From Planifilum fulgidum (lineage in GTDB: Bacteria > Bacillota > Bacilli > Thermoactinomycetales > DSM-44946): a stretch of 64,000 bases of DNA. The translations under genes and the position numbers were made by a program. A model generated the notes under the pieces. That model was not told the origin of the DNA and searched no databases. It was given only the letters and a program-made list of their open reading frames with translations. This document shows, one piece after another, positions 31,178-41,144 of this stretch (position 1 is its first letter; each line of letters begins with the position of its first letter). The stretch covers positions 1-64,000 of the forward strand of contig NZ_FOOK01000005.1 of assembly GCF_900113175.1 (NCBI RefSeq), read 5' to 3'.

Positions 31178-31618
31178 ATGATCAATCGGGTGATTTTGGT
31201 CGGTCGTCTCGCGCAGGATCCCGAACTCCGGTACACGCCGAACGGTGTGGCCGTCACCACCTTCACCCTGGCGGTGAATCGGCGGTTCACCAATCAACAG
31301 GGAGAACGGGAAGCCGATTTCATCAACATCGTCACCTGGAGGCAGCTGGCCGAAACCTGCGCCAACTACCTGAAAAAGGGACGCCTGGTCGGCGTGGACG
31401 GACGGCTGCAGATCCGGAGCTACGAAAACAGCGAAGGGCGTCGGATCAAGGTGGCTGAAGTGGTGGCGGACACGGTCCAGTTTCTCGAACCGGCCGGAGC
31501 GCGTTCCGGGACGGCCGCCGAGGGAGATCCGTTCGGAAAAGGTCGGAACGAGATGGACGATCCCTTTGCGGACGACGGAAAACCGATTGACATCTCCGAC
31601 GACGATCTGCCCTTTTAA
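31178..31618 (+). CDS. ssb: Single-stranded DNA-binding protein
   Basis: 146 residues. The OB fold is [20 protein letters not shown] to about residue 105, followed by a short acidic linker and the conserved C-terminal tip DISDDDLPF that recruits partner proteins. It has the usual place between rpsF and rpsR. The ATG is preceded by GGGAGAGG. Confidence 0.97.
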   Translation: MINRVILVGRLAQDPELRYTPNGVAVTTFTLAVNRRFTNQQGEREADFINIVTWRQLAETCANYLKKGRLVGVDGRLQIRSYENSEGRRIKVAEVVADTVQFLEPAGARSGTAAEGDPFGKGRNEMDDPFADDGKPIDISDDDLPF

Positions 31619-31657
31619 CCGATACGGCGGAAAATCCGGAAGGAAGGAGGGATTTCC

Positions 31658-31885
31658 ATGGCGCGCCGTCGTGGACACAAGCGGCGGAAGGTCTGCTACT
31701 TTACGGTCAACAAGATCGAATACATCGATTACAAAGATGTGGACTTGCTGCGCAAGTTCATCAGCGAGCGGGGGAAAATCCTGCCGCGCCGGGTGACGGG
31801 CACGTCTTCCAAGTATCAACGGCAGCTGACCCGGGCCATCAAACGAGCCAGACAAATGGCGCTTCTGCCCTATACCACCGACTGA
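31658..31885 (+). CDS. rpsR: 30S ribosomal protein S18
   Basis: 75 residues, basic, with [20 protein letters not shown] and the signature [21 protein letters not shown] single cysteine (C13) is present. The ATG follows AAGGAGGG. It ends the operon. Confidence 0.97.
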   Translation: MARRRGHKRRKVCYFTVNKIEYIDYKDVDLLRKFISERGKILPRRVTGTSSKYQRQLTRAIKRARQMALLPYTTD

Positions 31886-31892
31886 ATCCTTC

Positions 31893-31911
31893 GGCCTTCG
31901 GGCCTTTTTTT
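31893..31911 (+). terminator. Terminator of the rpsF operon
   Basis: GGCC-TTCG-GGCC, a short stem closed by a stable TTCG tetraloop, followed by seven T. Confidence 0.75.
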
Positions 31912-32112
31912 CTTGCGCGGATGGCAAAGGAGGAAAATGCCGGGGATTTGTTGAACATACCTCGTGACGGCTTTCTCCTCGTCCTTTTGGAGATGGCCTT
32001 TTACGGGGGAGCGTGAGAATCCGGAGGGTGCCGGAAGGCATTCGCAGGCGGCCCCGCATCAATTCCGACGCACGCCTCACCTCCCTTGAACGCATCGGAG
32101 GAGGACGCGTCC

Positions 32113-32424
32113 ATGAGCCATCCGGAGCGAGGGATGCAGATCGCAAAGAATTTGAAAGTGATTGACTGGTTGAAGACCGAAATCCTGGATCAGATCGCCA
32201 ACCTGTTCAAGGGACTTCATCACGCCAACCAGCATCTGATCCTGGACAGCCTGGCCAGTCTGGTCGTGGTCAGCTATGTGCTGGCCCGAAGGGTCGGGAT
32301 CTCCTTCCGCGAACTGGATCAGGCGGTGGTGAGCAAACTGAGGGAACACATCCGGGAAGGACATCAGTTGGAAAATTGGTACGGCGATTTGTCCTCTCTG
32401 GAGCAGCACATGAACAAGAGGTGA
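32113..32424 (+). CDS. MazG-like family protein
   Basis: 103 all-helical residues: NLKVIDWLKTEILDQIANLF, then LDSLASLVVVSYVLARRVGI and LENWYGDLSSLEQHM. The pattern resembles the MazG-like protein found in this place in Bacillales. The full EExxE nucleotide-pyrophosphohydrolase signature is not obvious, so activity is uncertain. ATG at 32113 has GGAGGAGGA upstream, so the TTG at 32086 is not needed. It is followed eight bases later by yybS. Confidence 0.65.
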   Translation: MSHPERGMQIAKNLKVIDWLKTEILDQIANLFKGLHHANQHLILDSLASLVVVSYVLARRVGISFRELDQAVVSKLREHIREGHQLENWYGDLSSLEQHMNKR

Positions 32425-32431
32425 AGCCGAC

Positions 32432-33337
32432 TTGACGGGACCGAACGGCAAGGTCCGCGACGGGGTGATCCTCTGTGGCGTTTTCACGGTGTTGATCGCC
32501 TCGCTCTTCACTCCCTTTTCCCTTGTGACGATCTGGTTTTTGCCGCTTCCTTTCTTCCTGTATACGGTTAGACATTCCTGGCCCTCCGCCCTTTTCCCTG
32601 CCGCGGTGCTCGGCGCTCTCGCCTTGATCCTGCTTCACCCTTTGTGGATTTTCGGGGTCCTTTTTGCCGCGGCGACGGGGATGGCGATGGGGGCGTTTTA
32701 TCGTTCTACCGCCGCATCGGGAACCGATGTGGTTCTGGCCGGATTGGTCGTCGGCGCCGCCGTGTTGCTTTTGGGGTTGGCGGCGGCCCAGTACGGTTTT
32801 GGATTGCTTTCGGAATTCCAGCGGCTCTGGCAGGAGCAATGGGACCTGGTGGCGGAGATGGTCCAAAATTCCGTTCCGGAGGCTTCTGTTCCTCCCCTTC
32901 CGCCCCTTTCAGCCGTACTCCCTCTTTTTTTGTCCGTTCTGACCGTTCCGACCGTTCTTCTCAGCGCCTGGGCGGGGAGGAGGTTCCTCGTCCGCTCCGG
33001 TTTTCCCGAAAAGCGGTTGCCTCCGTTTCACCGGTGGCGTTTTCCCAAGTCCTTTCTCTTCTATTACCTGGTGTCGTGCGTCGCCGCTTTTCTGTTTGAT
33101 GCGGAGAGCTGGGCCTATTCCTTTTTCGCGGGCTCCTTCATGATCCTCGATATCCTGTTCGCGGTGCAGGGCTTGTCCTTTCTTTCCTTTCTTCTTCACC
33201 GCAAGGGATTGAGCCGGGGATGGCTGTGGCTTGCCGTTTTCGCGCTGTTTCTTCCGCCGGCGGCCTTTCTGCTGCTCGTTTTGGGAATAATGGATGTGGG
33301 AACCCGGATGAGGGAGCGGCTGGAAGAAGGGTCATGA
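32432..33337 (+). CDS. yybS: YybS family membrane protein (DUF2232)
   Basis: 301 residues with about eight hydrophobic spans and a Pro-rich loop near 150-160. The yybS-gdpP-rplI-dnaB order is conserved in Bacillales, which supports the call more than any single motif. TTG at 32432 follows AGGTGAAG. The function is unknown; a distant relation to energy-coupling S components has been noted for the family. Confidence 0.85.
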   Translation: MTGPNGKVRDGVILCGVFTVLIASLFTPFSLVTIWFLPLPFFLYTVRHSWPSALFPAAVLGALALILLHPLWIFGVLFAAATGMAMGAFYRSTAASGTDVVLAGLVVGAAVLLLGLAAAQYGFGLLSEFQRLWQEQWDLVAEMVQNSVPEASVPPLPPLSAVLPLFLSVLTVPTVLLSAWAGRRFLVRSGFPEKRLPPFHRWRFPKSFLFYYLVSCVAAFLFDAESWAYSFFAGSFMILDILFAVQGLSFLSFLLHRKGLSRGWLWLAVFALFLPPAAFLLLVLGIMDVGTRMRERLEEGS

Positions 33338-33428
33338 CTTGAGGCAAAGGGAATTTCACCGTCGTTTGCCTTTTTCTCCGAAGCGGCATACGCTGAATAA
33401 ACGGTGGCGGTTTTGAGGGGATGGAATT

Positions 33429-35381
33429 ATGCCGAATTTTATCTTGCAGCGATGGCATGGAAAACACATGGTCTGGGCCATGTGTTTCCATTTGGTCCTG
33501 ATCGCCCTGCTCGCCTCCTTCGATTGGATCCTCGGGGTGGGAGGGCTTGTCGTTTTTTTCCTTCTGGCCATCCACCTGTTCCGGGCGGAACGGGCGTTTC
33601 GCAGGGAGTTCATCCAATACGTCATGACGTTGACGGATCGGATCAAGGGGGCCAACCAGCGGGCGATGGATCAGATGCCCCTGGGGATCCTTCTCTACAA
33701 CAAGGATCGCCGGATTGAGTGGCACAATCCCTTTGTCCGCGGAATGACCGATGAGGAGGAACTGGTGGGAAAGGCGCTGGATGAGGTCTTTCCCGGCCTC
33801 AAGGACTTGGGGAACGGAGAGGATCCGGTTCGGATCGCGGTGGGGGACCGCACCTTCGAGGTGATGCACCGGGCCGAGGAGCGGCTCGTCTATTTCCGGG
33901 AAGTGACCCGGCTGGCCCGGATTGAACGCCGCTATGAACAGGATCAGGTGGTTTTCGGGATCCTGCACATGGACAATTATGAGGAGGCGGGCCAGGGACT
34001 GAGCGATCAGAGCCGCACCCTTCTCCTTTCGAACGTGACCGGAGCGATCACCCGTTGGGCGGAGAAGCACGACATCTGCCTGCGCCGCTTGGAATCCGAC
34101 AAGTTTTTTCTCATTTTGAGGCGGGAAACCCTGGATGAAGTGATGGGCAGCCGTTTCGGCATTCTGGACGAGGTCCGGGAGATGACCCGCCACAATCCGA
34201 TTCCCATCACCCTGAGCATCGGTGTGTCCGCCGTGGGGCGCACGCTGCCGGAACGGGCGGAAAACGCCCAGGGGGCCCTGGAAATGGCGCTGGCCCGGGG
34301 CGGCGATCAGGCGGTGGTGCAGAGCGGAGAGCGGATGTTGTTTTTCGGCGGAAAAATGGGGGCCGTCGAGAAACGAACCCGGGTGCGCGCCCGGGTCATT
34401 TCCCATGCCCTCGGCAATCTGATCCGGGACAGCGAACGGGTGCTGATCATGGGCCATGCCAAACCGGACATGGATGCGATGGGGGCCGCCATCGGCGTCC
34501 TGAAGGCCGTTCGGCTTCAGCAACGGCCGGGATATATCGTGCTGGATGACCGGAATCCCTCCATTGAGCTCCTGATGGAGGCCGTGTCCAACCACGACGA
34601 GTTGAAGGACCGGATCATCAGCCCGGAGCGGGCCCTCCAGCTGGCGGACCCGGGAACCCTGCTCGTTATCGTGGACACCCACAAGCCTTCGCTTACCGTC
34701 GAGCCCCGGCTTTTGGACAAAGCGAAGCGGGTGGTGGTGATCGATCACCACCGGCGCGGGGAGGAGTTTGTGCGGGATCCGGTGCTGGTGTATCTGGAAT
34801 CCTATGCCTCCTCCACCAGCGAACTGGTGACGGAACTGCTGCAATACCAGGGGAACCGCATCTCCCTCGACACTCTGGAAGCCACCGCCCTCTTGGCCGG
34901 GATGGTGGTGGACACGCGCCATTTCATGGTCCGCGCGGGTTCCCGCACCTTTGAGGCGGCTTCCTTCCTGAGGCGGCACGGGGCCGATTTGACCATGGTG
35001 CAAACCCTGCTCAAGGAAGATTTGCAGCAATTTGTAAAACGGGCCGAGATTGTCAAAAACACCGAAGTGGTATACGATAAAATTGCCATTGCTGTTGCCG
35101 AGGAAGATGAACGGTACGGACAACTGCTCATCGCCCAGGCGGCCGATACCCTGCTCAACATGCAAGGGATCACCGCCTCCTTCGTCATCGGCACCCTTGA
35201 AGACGGGCGGGTGGCGATCAGCGCCCGCTCCCAGGGAGATCTGAATGTCCAGTTGGTGATGGAAGCCCTGGGCGGCGGTGGGCACCTGACGGATGCCGCC
35301 GTTCAGCTGAGGGGCGTGACGCTGGCGGAAGCCCGGGAGCGGCTGTTGAAGACCCTGGAGGAAGGAGGCTTTGTCGAATGA
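33429..35381 (+). CDS. gdpP: Cyclic-di-AMP phosphodiesterase GdpP
   Basis: 650 residues. There are two N-terminal membrane spans (about 15-60), a PAS domain, a degenerate GGDEF domain (about 170-305) and then the DHH/DHHA1 phosphodiesterase. The latter has [21 protein letters not shown], the DHH motif [12 protein letters not shown] and the terminal [10 protein letters not shown]. It hydrolyses c-di-AMP to pApA and so affects osmotic balance and cell-wall stress. The stop overlaps the rplI start by four bases. Confidence 0.96.
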   Translation: MPNFILQRWHGKHMVWAMCFHLVLIALLASFDWILGVGGLVVFFLLAIHLFRAERAFRREFIQYVMTLTDRIKGANQRAMDQMPLGILLYNKDRRIEWHNPFVRGMTDEEELVGKALDEVFPGLKDLGNGEDPVRIAVGDRTFEVMHRAEERLVYFREVTRLARIERRYEQDQVVFGILHMDNYEEAGQGLSDQSRTLLLSNVTGAITRWAEKHDICLRRLESDKFFLILRRETLDEVMGSRFGILDEVREMTRHNPIPITLSIGVSAVGRTLPERAENAQGALEMALARGGDQAVVQSGERMLFFGGKMGAVEKRTRVRARVISHALGNLIRDSERVLIMGHAKPDMDAMGAAIGVLKAVRLQQRPGYIVLDDRNPSIELLMEAVSNHDELKDRIISPERALQLADPGTLLVIVDTHKPSLTVEPRLLDKAKRVVVIDHHRRGEEFVRDPVLVYLESYASSTSELVTELLQYQGNRISLDTLEATALLAGMVVDTRHFMVRAGSRTFEAASFLRRHGADLTMVQTLLKEDLQQFVKRAEIVKNTEVVYDKIAIAVAEEDERYGQLLIAQAADTLLNMQGITASFVIGTLEDGRVAISARSQGDLNVQLVMEALGGGGHLTDAAVQLRGVTLAEARERLLKTLEEGGFVE

Positions 35382-35824
35382 AAGTCATTTTTAAACAGGA
35401 CGTCAAGGGTCACGGCAAAAAGGGAGAAGTGAAGGAAGTGGCGGAAGGGTTCGCCCGCAATTACCTGTTTCCCCGCAAGCTGGCCGTCGAGGCCTCGCCC
35501 GCCAATCTGAACGCCCTGAAGGATCAACAGCGCAGGGAGCGCCTCCGCAGGGAGCGGGAACGGGCCGAGGCGCAGGAACTGGCGGAACGCCTCAAAGATC
35601 TCCGCATCGTGATCCCCGCCAAGGCCGGTGAGGGGGGACGCCTGTTCGGAGCCGTCACCTCCAAGCAGATCAGCCGCCATTTGAAGGAAGCGCACGGAAT
35701 CCAGATCGAAAAGAAAAAGATTCAATTGGAGGAACCCATCCGTTCCCTCGGGGTCACCCGGGTTCCGGTCAAACTCCATCCCGAGGTGACAGTCACGATT
35801 CCGGTGCAAGTCGTGGAAGAATGA
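35378..35824 (+). CDS. rplI: 50S ribosomal protein L9
   Basis: 148 residues. The N domain is [20 protein letters not shown] with [12 protein letters not shown], followed by the long connecting helix (about 42-75) and the C domain. Its start codon overlaps the gdpP stop, implying translational coupling. Confidence 0.97.
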   Translation: MKVIFKQDVKGHGKKGEVKEVAEGFARNYLFPRKLAVEASPANLNALKDQQRRERLRRERERAEAQELAERLKDLRIVIPAKAGEGGRLFGAVTSKQISRHLKEAHGIQIEKKKIQLEEPIRSLGVTRVPVKLHPEVTVTIPVQVVEE

Positions 35825-35866
35825 TCGGCGCGCGGAGGAAGTTTATCCATTCCGGCGGCGAGGCGC

Positions 35867-35889
35867 ACGCTCTGGTGGAGCGTTTTTTT
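35867..35889 (+). terminator. Terminator after rplI
   Basis: ACGCTC (35867-35872) pairs with GAGCGT (35878-35883), followed by a run of T. It separates the gdpP-rplI transcript from dnaB. Confidence 0.75.
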
Positions 35890-35924
35890 GTTGAAGGGTT
35901 GAAATGCGCGGAGGCTGATGGACC

Positions 35925-37274
35925 ATGAGTGAGCTGTTTGCGGACCGCCTGCCCCCGCACAGCCTGGAGGCGGAACGGGCCGTGTTGGGGGCCATTCTCA
36001 TGGATCCCCAGGCGTTGACGCTGGTGGCGGAACGGCTGAGACCCGACGATTTCTACCGCCAGGGACACCAGCGGCTCTTCCAGGCGATGCTCAACGTCGC
36101 CGAGCGGGGAGAGCCGATCGATCTGGTGACGGTGACGGAAGAGCTGCAGAAAACCAAACAGCTGGAGGAAGTGGGAGGCGTCACCTACCTGACGGAATTG
36201 GCCGATTCCGTCCCCACCTCCGCCCATGTGGACCATTACGCCCGAATCGTCGAGGAGAAGGCGATTCTCCGCCGCTTGATCCGCACCGCGACCCAGATCG
36301 CCTCCGCCGGTTACGCCGGCGGGGATGACGTGGCGGAAATCATCGACGAAGCGGAACGAAAAATTCTGGATATTTCCCAACGGCGGATCCGCAAGGCTTT
36401 TCTTCCGATCCGGGATCTTTTGATGGATACCTACGAGCGGATCGAGCAGATGCATGAAAACCGGGGCGGGTTGACGGGGATTCCCACGGGGTTCCCCGAT
36501 CTGGACCGGATGACCTCCGGACTGCAGCGTTCGGATCTGATCATCCTGGCGGCCCGCCCCAGCATGGGAAAAACGGCATTTGCCCTCAATCTCGCTCAAA
36601 ACGTGGCCCTCCACGCCGGTGAGACGGTGGCCATCTTCAACATGGAGATGCCGGCCATCCAGCTGGTGCAGCGGATGCTTTCCGCCGAGGGAAACATCGA
36701 CGCCCAGGTGTTTCGCACCGGAAACCTGGGGGAAGAGGATTGGGAAAAGCTGACGATGGCCATCGGCACCCTGGCGGAAGTCCCCATCTTCATCGACGAC
36801 ACTCCCGGCCTCACCGTTTTCGACATCCGGGCCAAATTGCGCCGGCTTCAGGCGGAACACGGCCTGGGGCTGGTGGTGATCGATTACCTCCAGTTGATCC
36901 GGGGCCGGGGCGGGGAGAGTCGGCAGCAGGAGATCTCCGAAATTTCCCGTTCCCTGAAACTCCTCGCCCGGGAGCTGAACGTGCCGGTCATCGCCCTTTC
37001 CCAGTTGTCCCGGGCGGTGGAACAGCGCCAGGACAAGCGGCCCATGTTGTCGGACCTCCGGGAATCGGGGTCGATTGAACAGGATGCGGACATCGTCGCC
37101 TTTTTGTACCGGGACGATTATTACAACGAGGAGTCGGAAAGAAAGAATATCATGGAAGTGATTATCGGAAAGCACCGGAACGGTCCCGTCGGAAAGGTGG
37201 AACTCCTCTTCCTCAAGAACTACAACAAATTTTTGAGCCTCGACCTGAAGCACGACGAACCTCCCCCCCAATGA
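35925..37274 (+). CDS. dnaB: Replicative DNA helicase
   Basis: 449 residues (called DnaC in B. subtilis). The N-terminal helical domain is LPPHSLEAERAVLGAILMDP. The RecA-like domain has Walker A ARPSMGKTAFAL, Walker B LVVIDYLQLIRG and arginine-finger region SDLRESGSIEQDAD. No intein is present. It unwinds DNA at the fork and is loaded at oriC by DnaA-dependent loaders. The ATG at 35925 follows GGAGG. Confidence 0.97.
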   Translation: MSELFADRLPPHSLEAERAVLGAILMDPQALTLVAERLRPDDFYRQGHQRLFQAMLNVAERGEPIDLVTVTEELQKTKQLEEVGGVTYLTELADSVPTSAHVDHYARIVEEKAILRRLIRTATQIASAGYAGGDDVAEIIDEAERKILDISQRRIRKAFLPIRDLLMDTYERIEQMHENRGGLTGIPTGFPDLDRMTSGLQRSDLIILAARPSMGKTAFALNLAQNVALHAGETVAIFNMEMPAIQLVQRMLSAEGNIDAQVFRTGNLGEEDWEKLTMAIGTLAEVPIFIDDTPGLTVFDIRAKLRRLQAEHGLGLVVIDYLQLIRGRGGESRQQEISEISRSLKLLARELNVPVIALSQLSRAVEQRQDKRPMLSDLRESGSIEQDADIVAFLYRDDYYNEESERKNIMEVIIGKHRNGPVGKVELLFLKNYNKFLSLDLKHDEPPPQ

Positions 37275-37394
37275 GAATCCCTCCCCCTCCCGAAAGGGCC
37301 CGCCGGCGGCGCTTACCCCCGGCGATGCTTCCGGGGCTTATTTCTCGCGCATTTTTGGACAAGACGAATATACATCCCTTTTCGTATGGATAAT

Positions 37395-37452
37395 GTTCGT
37401 GTTTTTGTTGACACATCCGAAAATCTGCAGTTAAAATGTTGTTGGTGTTCGG
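37395..37452 (+). promoter_or_regulatory. purA promoter with PurR-box-like sites
   Basis: TTGACA (37408-37413), an 18-bp spacer and TAAAAT (37432-37437) form a sigma-A promoter. Around it lie CGAAC-type cores: GTTCG 37395-37399, CCGAA 37417-37421 and GTTCGG 37447-37452 in alternating orientation. These resemble the B. subtilis PurBox (AWWWCCGAACWWT). Two match at about 11 of 13 positions, so PurR control is plausible but unproven. Confidence 0.5.
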
Positions 37453-37476
37453 ATTTTGGTCAGAGGAGGCAAGCCC

Positions 37477-38763
37477 ATGTCAACGGTGGTCGTCGTCGGA
37501 ACCCAGTGGGGGGATGAGGGAAAAGGGAAGATCACCGATTTTCTCGCTGAAAGCGCGGAAGTGATCGCCCGTTATCAGGGAGGAAACAATGCGGGGCACA
37601 CGATCGTGTTCGGCGGAAACCGCTACAAGTTGCACCTGATTCCTTCCGGCATTTTTTATCGGGACAAGATCTGCGTCCTGGGAAACGGAATGGTGCTCAA
37701 TCCGGAGGCGCTGGTGGAGGAGCTGGAATATCTGAAAAGCCACGGCATATCGCCGGAAAACCTGCGCATCTCCGACCGGGCCCATCTCATCCTGCCCTAT
37801 CACATCAAGCTGGACATGGTGGAGGAGGCCCGGAAGGGTGAAGGAAAAATCGGGACGACCGGAAAGGGGATCGGCCCCGCTTATATGGATAAAGCGGCCA
37901 GGATCGGCATCCGCGTCGGCGATTTGATGGACCCGGATCTTTTCGCCGAGAAGCTGAAGCGGAATCTGGAGGAAAAGAACCGGCTGTTGGAGCGGGTCTA
38001 CGATACCGGCGGATTCTCCTTCGACGAGATCTACGACAAGTATCTCGCGCTGGGGGAGAAGTTTCGCGCCTACGTGACGGATACCTCCGTGGTGCTGAAC
38101 GATGCCATCGACCAGGGGCGGCGCGTCCTCTTTGAGGGGGCCCAGGGCGTCATGCTGGACATCGACCAGGGCACCTATCCCTTCGTCACTTCCTCCAACC
38201 CGGTCGCCGGAGGGGTGTGCATCGGAAGCGGCGTGGGCCCGACAAAAATTCATCAGGTGATCGGGGTGGCGAAAGCCTACACCACCCGCGTGGGTGACGG
38301 CCCGTTCCCCTCGGAGATGAAGGATTCCGTCGGCGACTACATTCGGGAAAAGGGCCGGGAATACGGAACCACCACCGGGCGTCCCCGCCGCATCGGCTGG
38401 TTTGACAGCGTGGTGGTGCGCCACGCCCGGCGGGTCAGCGGCATCACCGGCCTTTCCCTCAACTCCCTGGACGTGCTGACGGGATTGCCGACGGTCAAAA
38501 TTTGCACCGCCTATCGCTGGCGCGGAAAGATCCTGGAGAATGTTCCCGCAAGCCTGAAGATCCTCTCCGAATGCGAGCCGGTCTATGAGGAACTGCCCGG
38601 CTGGAAAGAGGACATCACCGGCGTGCGCCGCCTGGACGATCTGCCCCTGGAAGCCCAGCACTATGTGGAGAGAATCACCCAGCTGACGGGAATTCCCTTG
38701 ACGCTGTTCTCCGTCGGTCCGGATCGGGAGCAGACCATCCAGGTCCGGCCCGCCTATGCCTGA
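37477..38763 (+). CDS. purA: Adenylosuccinate synthetase
   Basis: 428 residues. GTP-binding [11 protein letters not shown] lies at the start, followed by [23 protein letters not shown] and the C-terminal [12 protein letters not shown]. It joins IMP and aspartate with GTP in AMP synthesis. ATG at 37477 has AGGAGG seven bases upstream; the ORF extends seven codons farther without support. It is a single-gene transcript between its own promoter and terminator. Confidence 0.97.
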   Translation: MSTVVVVGTQWGDEGKGKITDFLAESAEVIARYQGGNNAGHTIVFGGNRYKLHLIPSGIFYRDKICVLGNGMVLNPEALVEELEYLKSHGISPENLRISDRAHLILPYHIKLDMVEEARKGEGKIGTTGKGIGPAYMDKAARIGIRVGDLMDPDLFAEKLKRNLEEKNRLLERVYDTGGFSFDEIYDKYLALGEKFRAYVTDTSVVLNDAIDQGRRVLFEGAQGVMLDIDQGTYPFVTSSNPVAGGVCIGSGVGPTKIHQVIGVAKAYTTRVGDGPFPSEMKDSVGDYIREKGREYGTTTGRPRRIGWFDSVVVRHARRVSGITGLSLNSLDVLTGLPTVKICTAYRWRGKILENVPASLKILSECEPVYEELPGWKEDITGVRRLDDLPLEAQHYVERITQLTGIPLTLFSVGPDREQTIQVRPAYA

Positions 38764-38776
38764 TCGCGGATAAGGA

Positions 38777-38808
38777 TTGCGCGCCCTTTAAGGGCGCGCA
38801 ACTTTTTT
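38777..38808 (+). terminator. Terminator after purA
   Basis: A GC-rich stem (TTGCGCGCCC with GGGCGCGCAA, loop TTTA) followed by C and six T. Confidence 0.85.
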
Positions 38809-38826
38809 GGGCGGCGGCGTGCCCCG

Positions 38827-39306
38827 TCATTTGTGGTAGGTTTCCCCCCGGATGATCTTGAAGGAGCGGTACAGCTGCTCCAGCAGGATCAATCGCATCA
38901 GCTGGTGGGGAAAGGTCATCCGGGAAAAGGAGAGCAAGAGGTCGGAAGACCGGAGGACCCGGGGGGAGAGACCGACGGATCCCCCGATGACGAAGGCGAC
39001 GCGGCTTTTTCCGTAGGTGGCAAGGCGGCGGATGTATTCCGCCAACTCTTCCGAGGAAAGGGATTTCCCTTCAATCGCCAGAGCGATCACATGGGCCTCG
39101 GGGTGGAGGCGGTTTATGATCCGCTCCCCTTCCCTTTCCCGGATCCGGTCTTCCTCCGCCGCGTGAAGGGAACCCGCGGGCTTTTCCTCGGGGATTTCCA
39201 CCACATCCACACGGGCGTAGGGCTTCAGCCGCTTCAGGTATTCCTCCACTCCCTGTTTCAGATAGCGTTCCTTCAGTTTACCCACCGCCACAATCTCCAG
39301 ATGCAC
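38827..39306 (-). CDS. rlmH: 23S rRNA (pseudouridine-1915-N3)-methyltransferase RlmH
   Basis: 159 residues, the exact family length. It has VHLEIVAVGKLKERYLKQG, the knotted SPOUT SAM site FVIGGSVGLSP and the C-terminal SFSRMTFPHQLMRLILLEQ. It methylates pseudouridine 1915 of 23S rRNA. GTG at 39306 lies nine bases after GGAGG. The N terminus overlaps the end of the upstream CxxH/CxxC gene by 29 bases. Confidence 0.96.
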   Translation of the reverse strand: MHLEIVAVGKLKERYLKQGVEEYLKRLKPYARVDVVEIPEEKPAGSLHAAEEDRIREREGERIINRLHPEAHVIALAIEGKSLSSEELAEYIRRLATYGKSRVAFVIGGSVGLSPRVLRSSDLLLSFSRMTFPHQLMRLILLEQLYRSFKIIRGETYHK

Positions 39307-39499
39307 CGGTTGCATCCTCCTCCCGTTCGAAAAAGAACACCCGATCGGCGGGCCGGCCGCACATGCGGCAGCGGGCGGATCCGGGAGGGGAAACCGCATC
39401 GATGGAAGGGGCGGTCCGGAATTTTTCCACAAAATCATCCAGTACCCATTCGGCATGTTCGTCACAGGCGAACCAGCGATGGCGGGCGGTTTGATCCAT
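39278..39499 (-). CDS. yyzF: CxxH/CxxC zinc-finger-like protein (YyzF family)
   Basis: 73 residues. FACDEHAEWVLDDFV near the start and CRMCGRPADRVFFF near residue 47 give the CxxH and CxxC metal-ligand pairs of the small YyzF family, which lies just upstream of rlmH in Bacillales. The C-terminal ~15 residues are Gly and Asp rich. ATG at 39499 has AGGGGAGG about 12 bases upstream. The function is unknown. Confidence 0.85.
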   Translation of the reverse strand: MDQTARHRWFACDEHAEWVLDDFVEKFRTAPSIDAVSPPGSARCRMCGRPADRVFFFEREEDATGASGDCGGG

Positions 39500-39536
39500 C
39501 CTCTTCCATTCCTCCCCTCGGCCGGAGGGATTCCTG

Positions 39537-39554
39537 TTATCCACATTATCCACA
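39537..39554. other. Tandem perfect DnaA boxes upstream of yyzF-rlmH
   Basis: TTATCCACATTATCCACA contains two consensus DnaA boxes directly head to tail, about 30 kb from the origin. In B. subtilis one of the few DnaA-box clusters outside oriC that bind DnaA in vivo lies at yydA, the rlmH orthologue, so the placement appears conserved. Confidence 0.85.
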
Positions 39555-39566
39555 AAGTTACACACA

Positions 39567-39600
39567 GGGGGAACCCGCCTGTGCACAGGGCGGGTTCCCC
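39567..39600 (-). terminator. Hairpin after htrA
   Basis: GGGGAACCCGCC (39567-39578) pairs with GGCGGGTTCCCC (39589-39600), directly after the htrA stop. There is no T-run on the minus strand, so termination may be incomplete or depend on other factors. Confidence 0.6.
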
Positions 39601-39601
39601 G

Positions 39602-40789
39602 TCAACGGAAGATTTCCACAGGTTGTTGAATCAATGTGGTGGTGACGGTTTCCTTGGATCCGTCCCGGTAGAAGGTGATGCGGATCTCGTCACCGATCTT
39701 TTTCTCCTTGTACAGGTATTTGCGCAGCTCGGAGCCGGAGTGGATCGGCTGATCGTCCAGGGCGACGATCACGTCCCGGGAGCGGAGGCCCGCTTTGGCG
39801 GCGGGAGTCCCGGACATCACATCCCTCACCACGACACCGGCGTTGACCGAGCTGGGGAGATCCAGTTCCGTGGCCCAGTATTCCTGGGGAATCGCCTGCA
39901 GGTCTATCAGGGTGATTCCCAGATAGGGCCTGAGCACCCGTCCGTGCCGGATCAGGTCGTTGATGATGGGCAGGGCATCATTGACCGGAATGGCAAAGCC
40001 GAGCCCTTCCACCCCCTGTTCCGCGATTTTCAGGCTGTTGATTCCGATCACCTGTCCGGCGACATTGACCAGGGCACCGCCGCTGTTGCCGGGGTTGATG
40101 GCCGCATCCGTCTGGATGACATCCATGGACATGCTTTCCGCCACGTCGATGGATCGTTTCGGCGAGCTGATCACGCCCACCGTGACCGACTGGGAAAATT
40201 CCAACCCCAGGGGGTTGCCGATCGCGATGGCGGGTTCTCCCGCCTTGATGGCATCGGAATTGCCGAAGTCGGCCACCGCCTTTACGTGGTTGTCGGGGAT
40301 CTCCAGGACGGCCAGATCCGAAATGTCATCGCTGCCCAACACCTTGGCGGTCACATGTTTCGCATTGTCCCCGTTTGAAATGACCACTTGAACGTGATCC
40401 GCTCCGGCGATCACGTGGTGGTTGGTGACAATCCGCGCTTTTCCGTTTTCCTTGTCAAAAATGATTCCGGATCCGGTGCCCCGCTGCAGGGCTTCCGGTT
40501 GAAAGGGGTTGTCCCGCTGCAGGTTGACGACGCCGACCACCGCCGGTTGCACCCGCTCCACGGCCTTGGTGATGTCGGTCGTCACATCGACGGTGATCGA
40601 CTTCTTTTCCGCAAAGCGGTTATTCGCCGCTTCCCCACCGGGGGACGCCGGAAGGAGGCCGGCCCGTGACAGGGCGGGAGTGAGCAGAAGGACGATCAAT
40701 CCTCCGATGACGGCCGAGATCAAAGAGGTGAAAAGAAGGGAGGCTAGTCCCCTTCCCCTGGACCCTGTTTGGTCGTCGTAGTAACCCAC
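39602..40789 (-). CDS. htrA: HtrA/DegP-like serine protease (membrane-anchored, one PDZ domain)
   Basis: 395 residues. There is one N-terminal membrane anchor (about 16-40), then a trypsin-like domain with catalytic His in TNHHVIAG, Asp in SDLAVLEI and Ser in GNSGGAL, and a C-terminal PDZ domain (about 300-385). It degrades misfolded proteins at the outer face of the membrane. In Bacillus this copy (YyxA/HtrC) follows the wal operon, as seen here. The ATG at 40789 is preceded by AAGGAGG. Confidence 0.94.
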   Translation of the reverse strand: MGYYDDQTGSRGRGLASLLFTSLISAVIGGLIVLLLTPALSRAGLLPASPGGEAANNRFAEKKSITVDVTTDITKAVERVQPAVVGVVNLQRDNPFQPEALQRGTGSGIIFDKENGKARIVTNHHVIAGADHVQVVISNGDNAKHVTAKVLGSDDISDLAVLEIPDNHVKAVADFGNSDAIKAGEPAIAIGNPLGLEFSQSVTVGVISSPKRSIDVAESMSMDVIQTDAAINPGNSGGALVNVAGQVIGINSLKIAEQGVEGLGFAIPVNDALPIINDLIRHGRVLRPYLGITLIDLQAIPQEYWATELDLPSSVNAGVVVRDVMSGTPAAKAGLRSRDVIVALDDQPIHSGSELRKYLYKEKKIGDEIRITFYRDGSKETVTTTLIQQPVEIFR

Positions 40790-41144
40790 CGCTTCCGCCT
40801 CCTTGATGATGAGGAGATAGACACTACTTCATTATTTGAATGGCCCAACCATATTATACTTAGTCTTTTGTGTCCGGAAAATGTCGAGGGAGATTCCTGA
40901 AGAATAAAACTGGTCATAATTGGAAAAGAGGAATTGAAACCGGTTTAATAGAAGAAAGAGAGCAAGAAAGAGACATATAAGAAAAACACCCACGCGTTTG
41001 CCGCCGTGGACTTTCGGCGGACCGGAAACAGAGGGAGAGGATTTCAACCTGAAAAAAATAGAGCGAGGATTGCCGATGGCGGGACTCCGACCGTCGGGTA
41101 TGGGGGGGTTGAACCATGGTTGACGGAATGAAGGGGGTAGAACG
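40790..41144. other. 355-base divergent gap between htrA and a small unknown gene
   Basis: It is AT-rich near htrA, with a minus-strand TATAAT -10 element (complement of 40853-40858) and no good -35. From 40980 to 41110 it is GC-rich with an imperfect repeat CGCCGTGGACTTTCGGCGGA. No credible reading frame was found. Confidence 0.4.
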
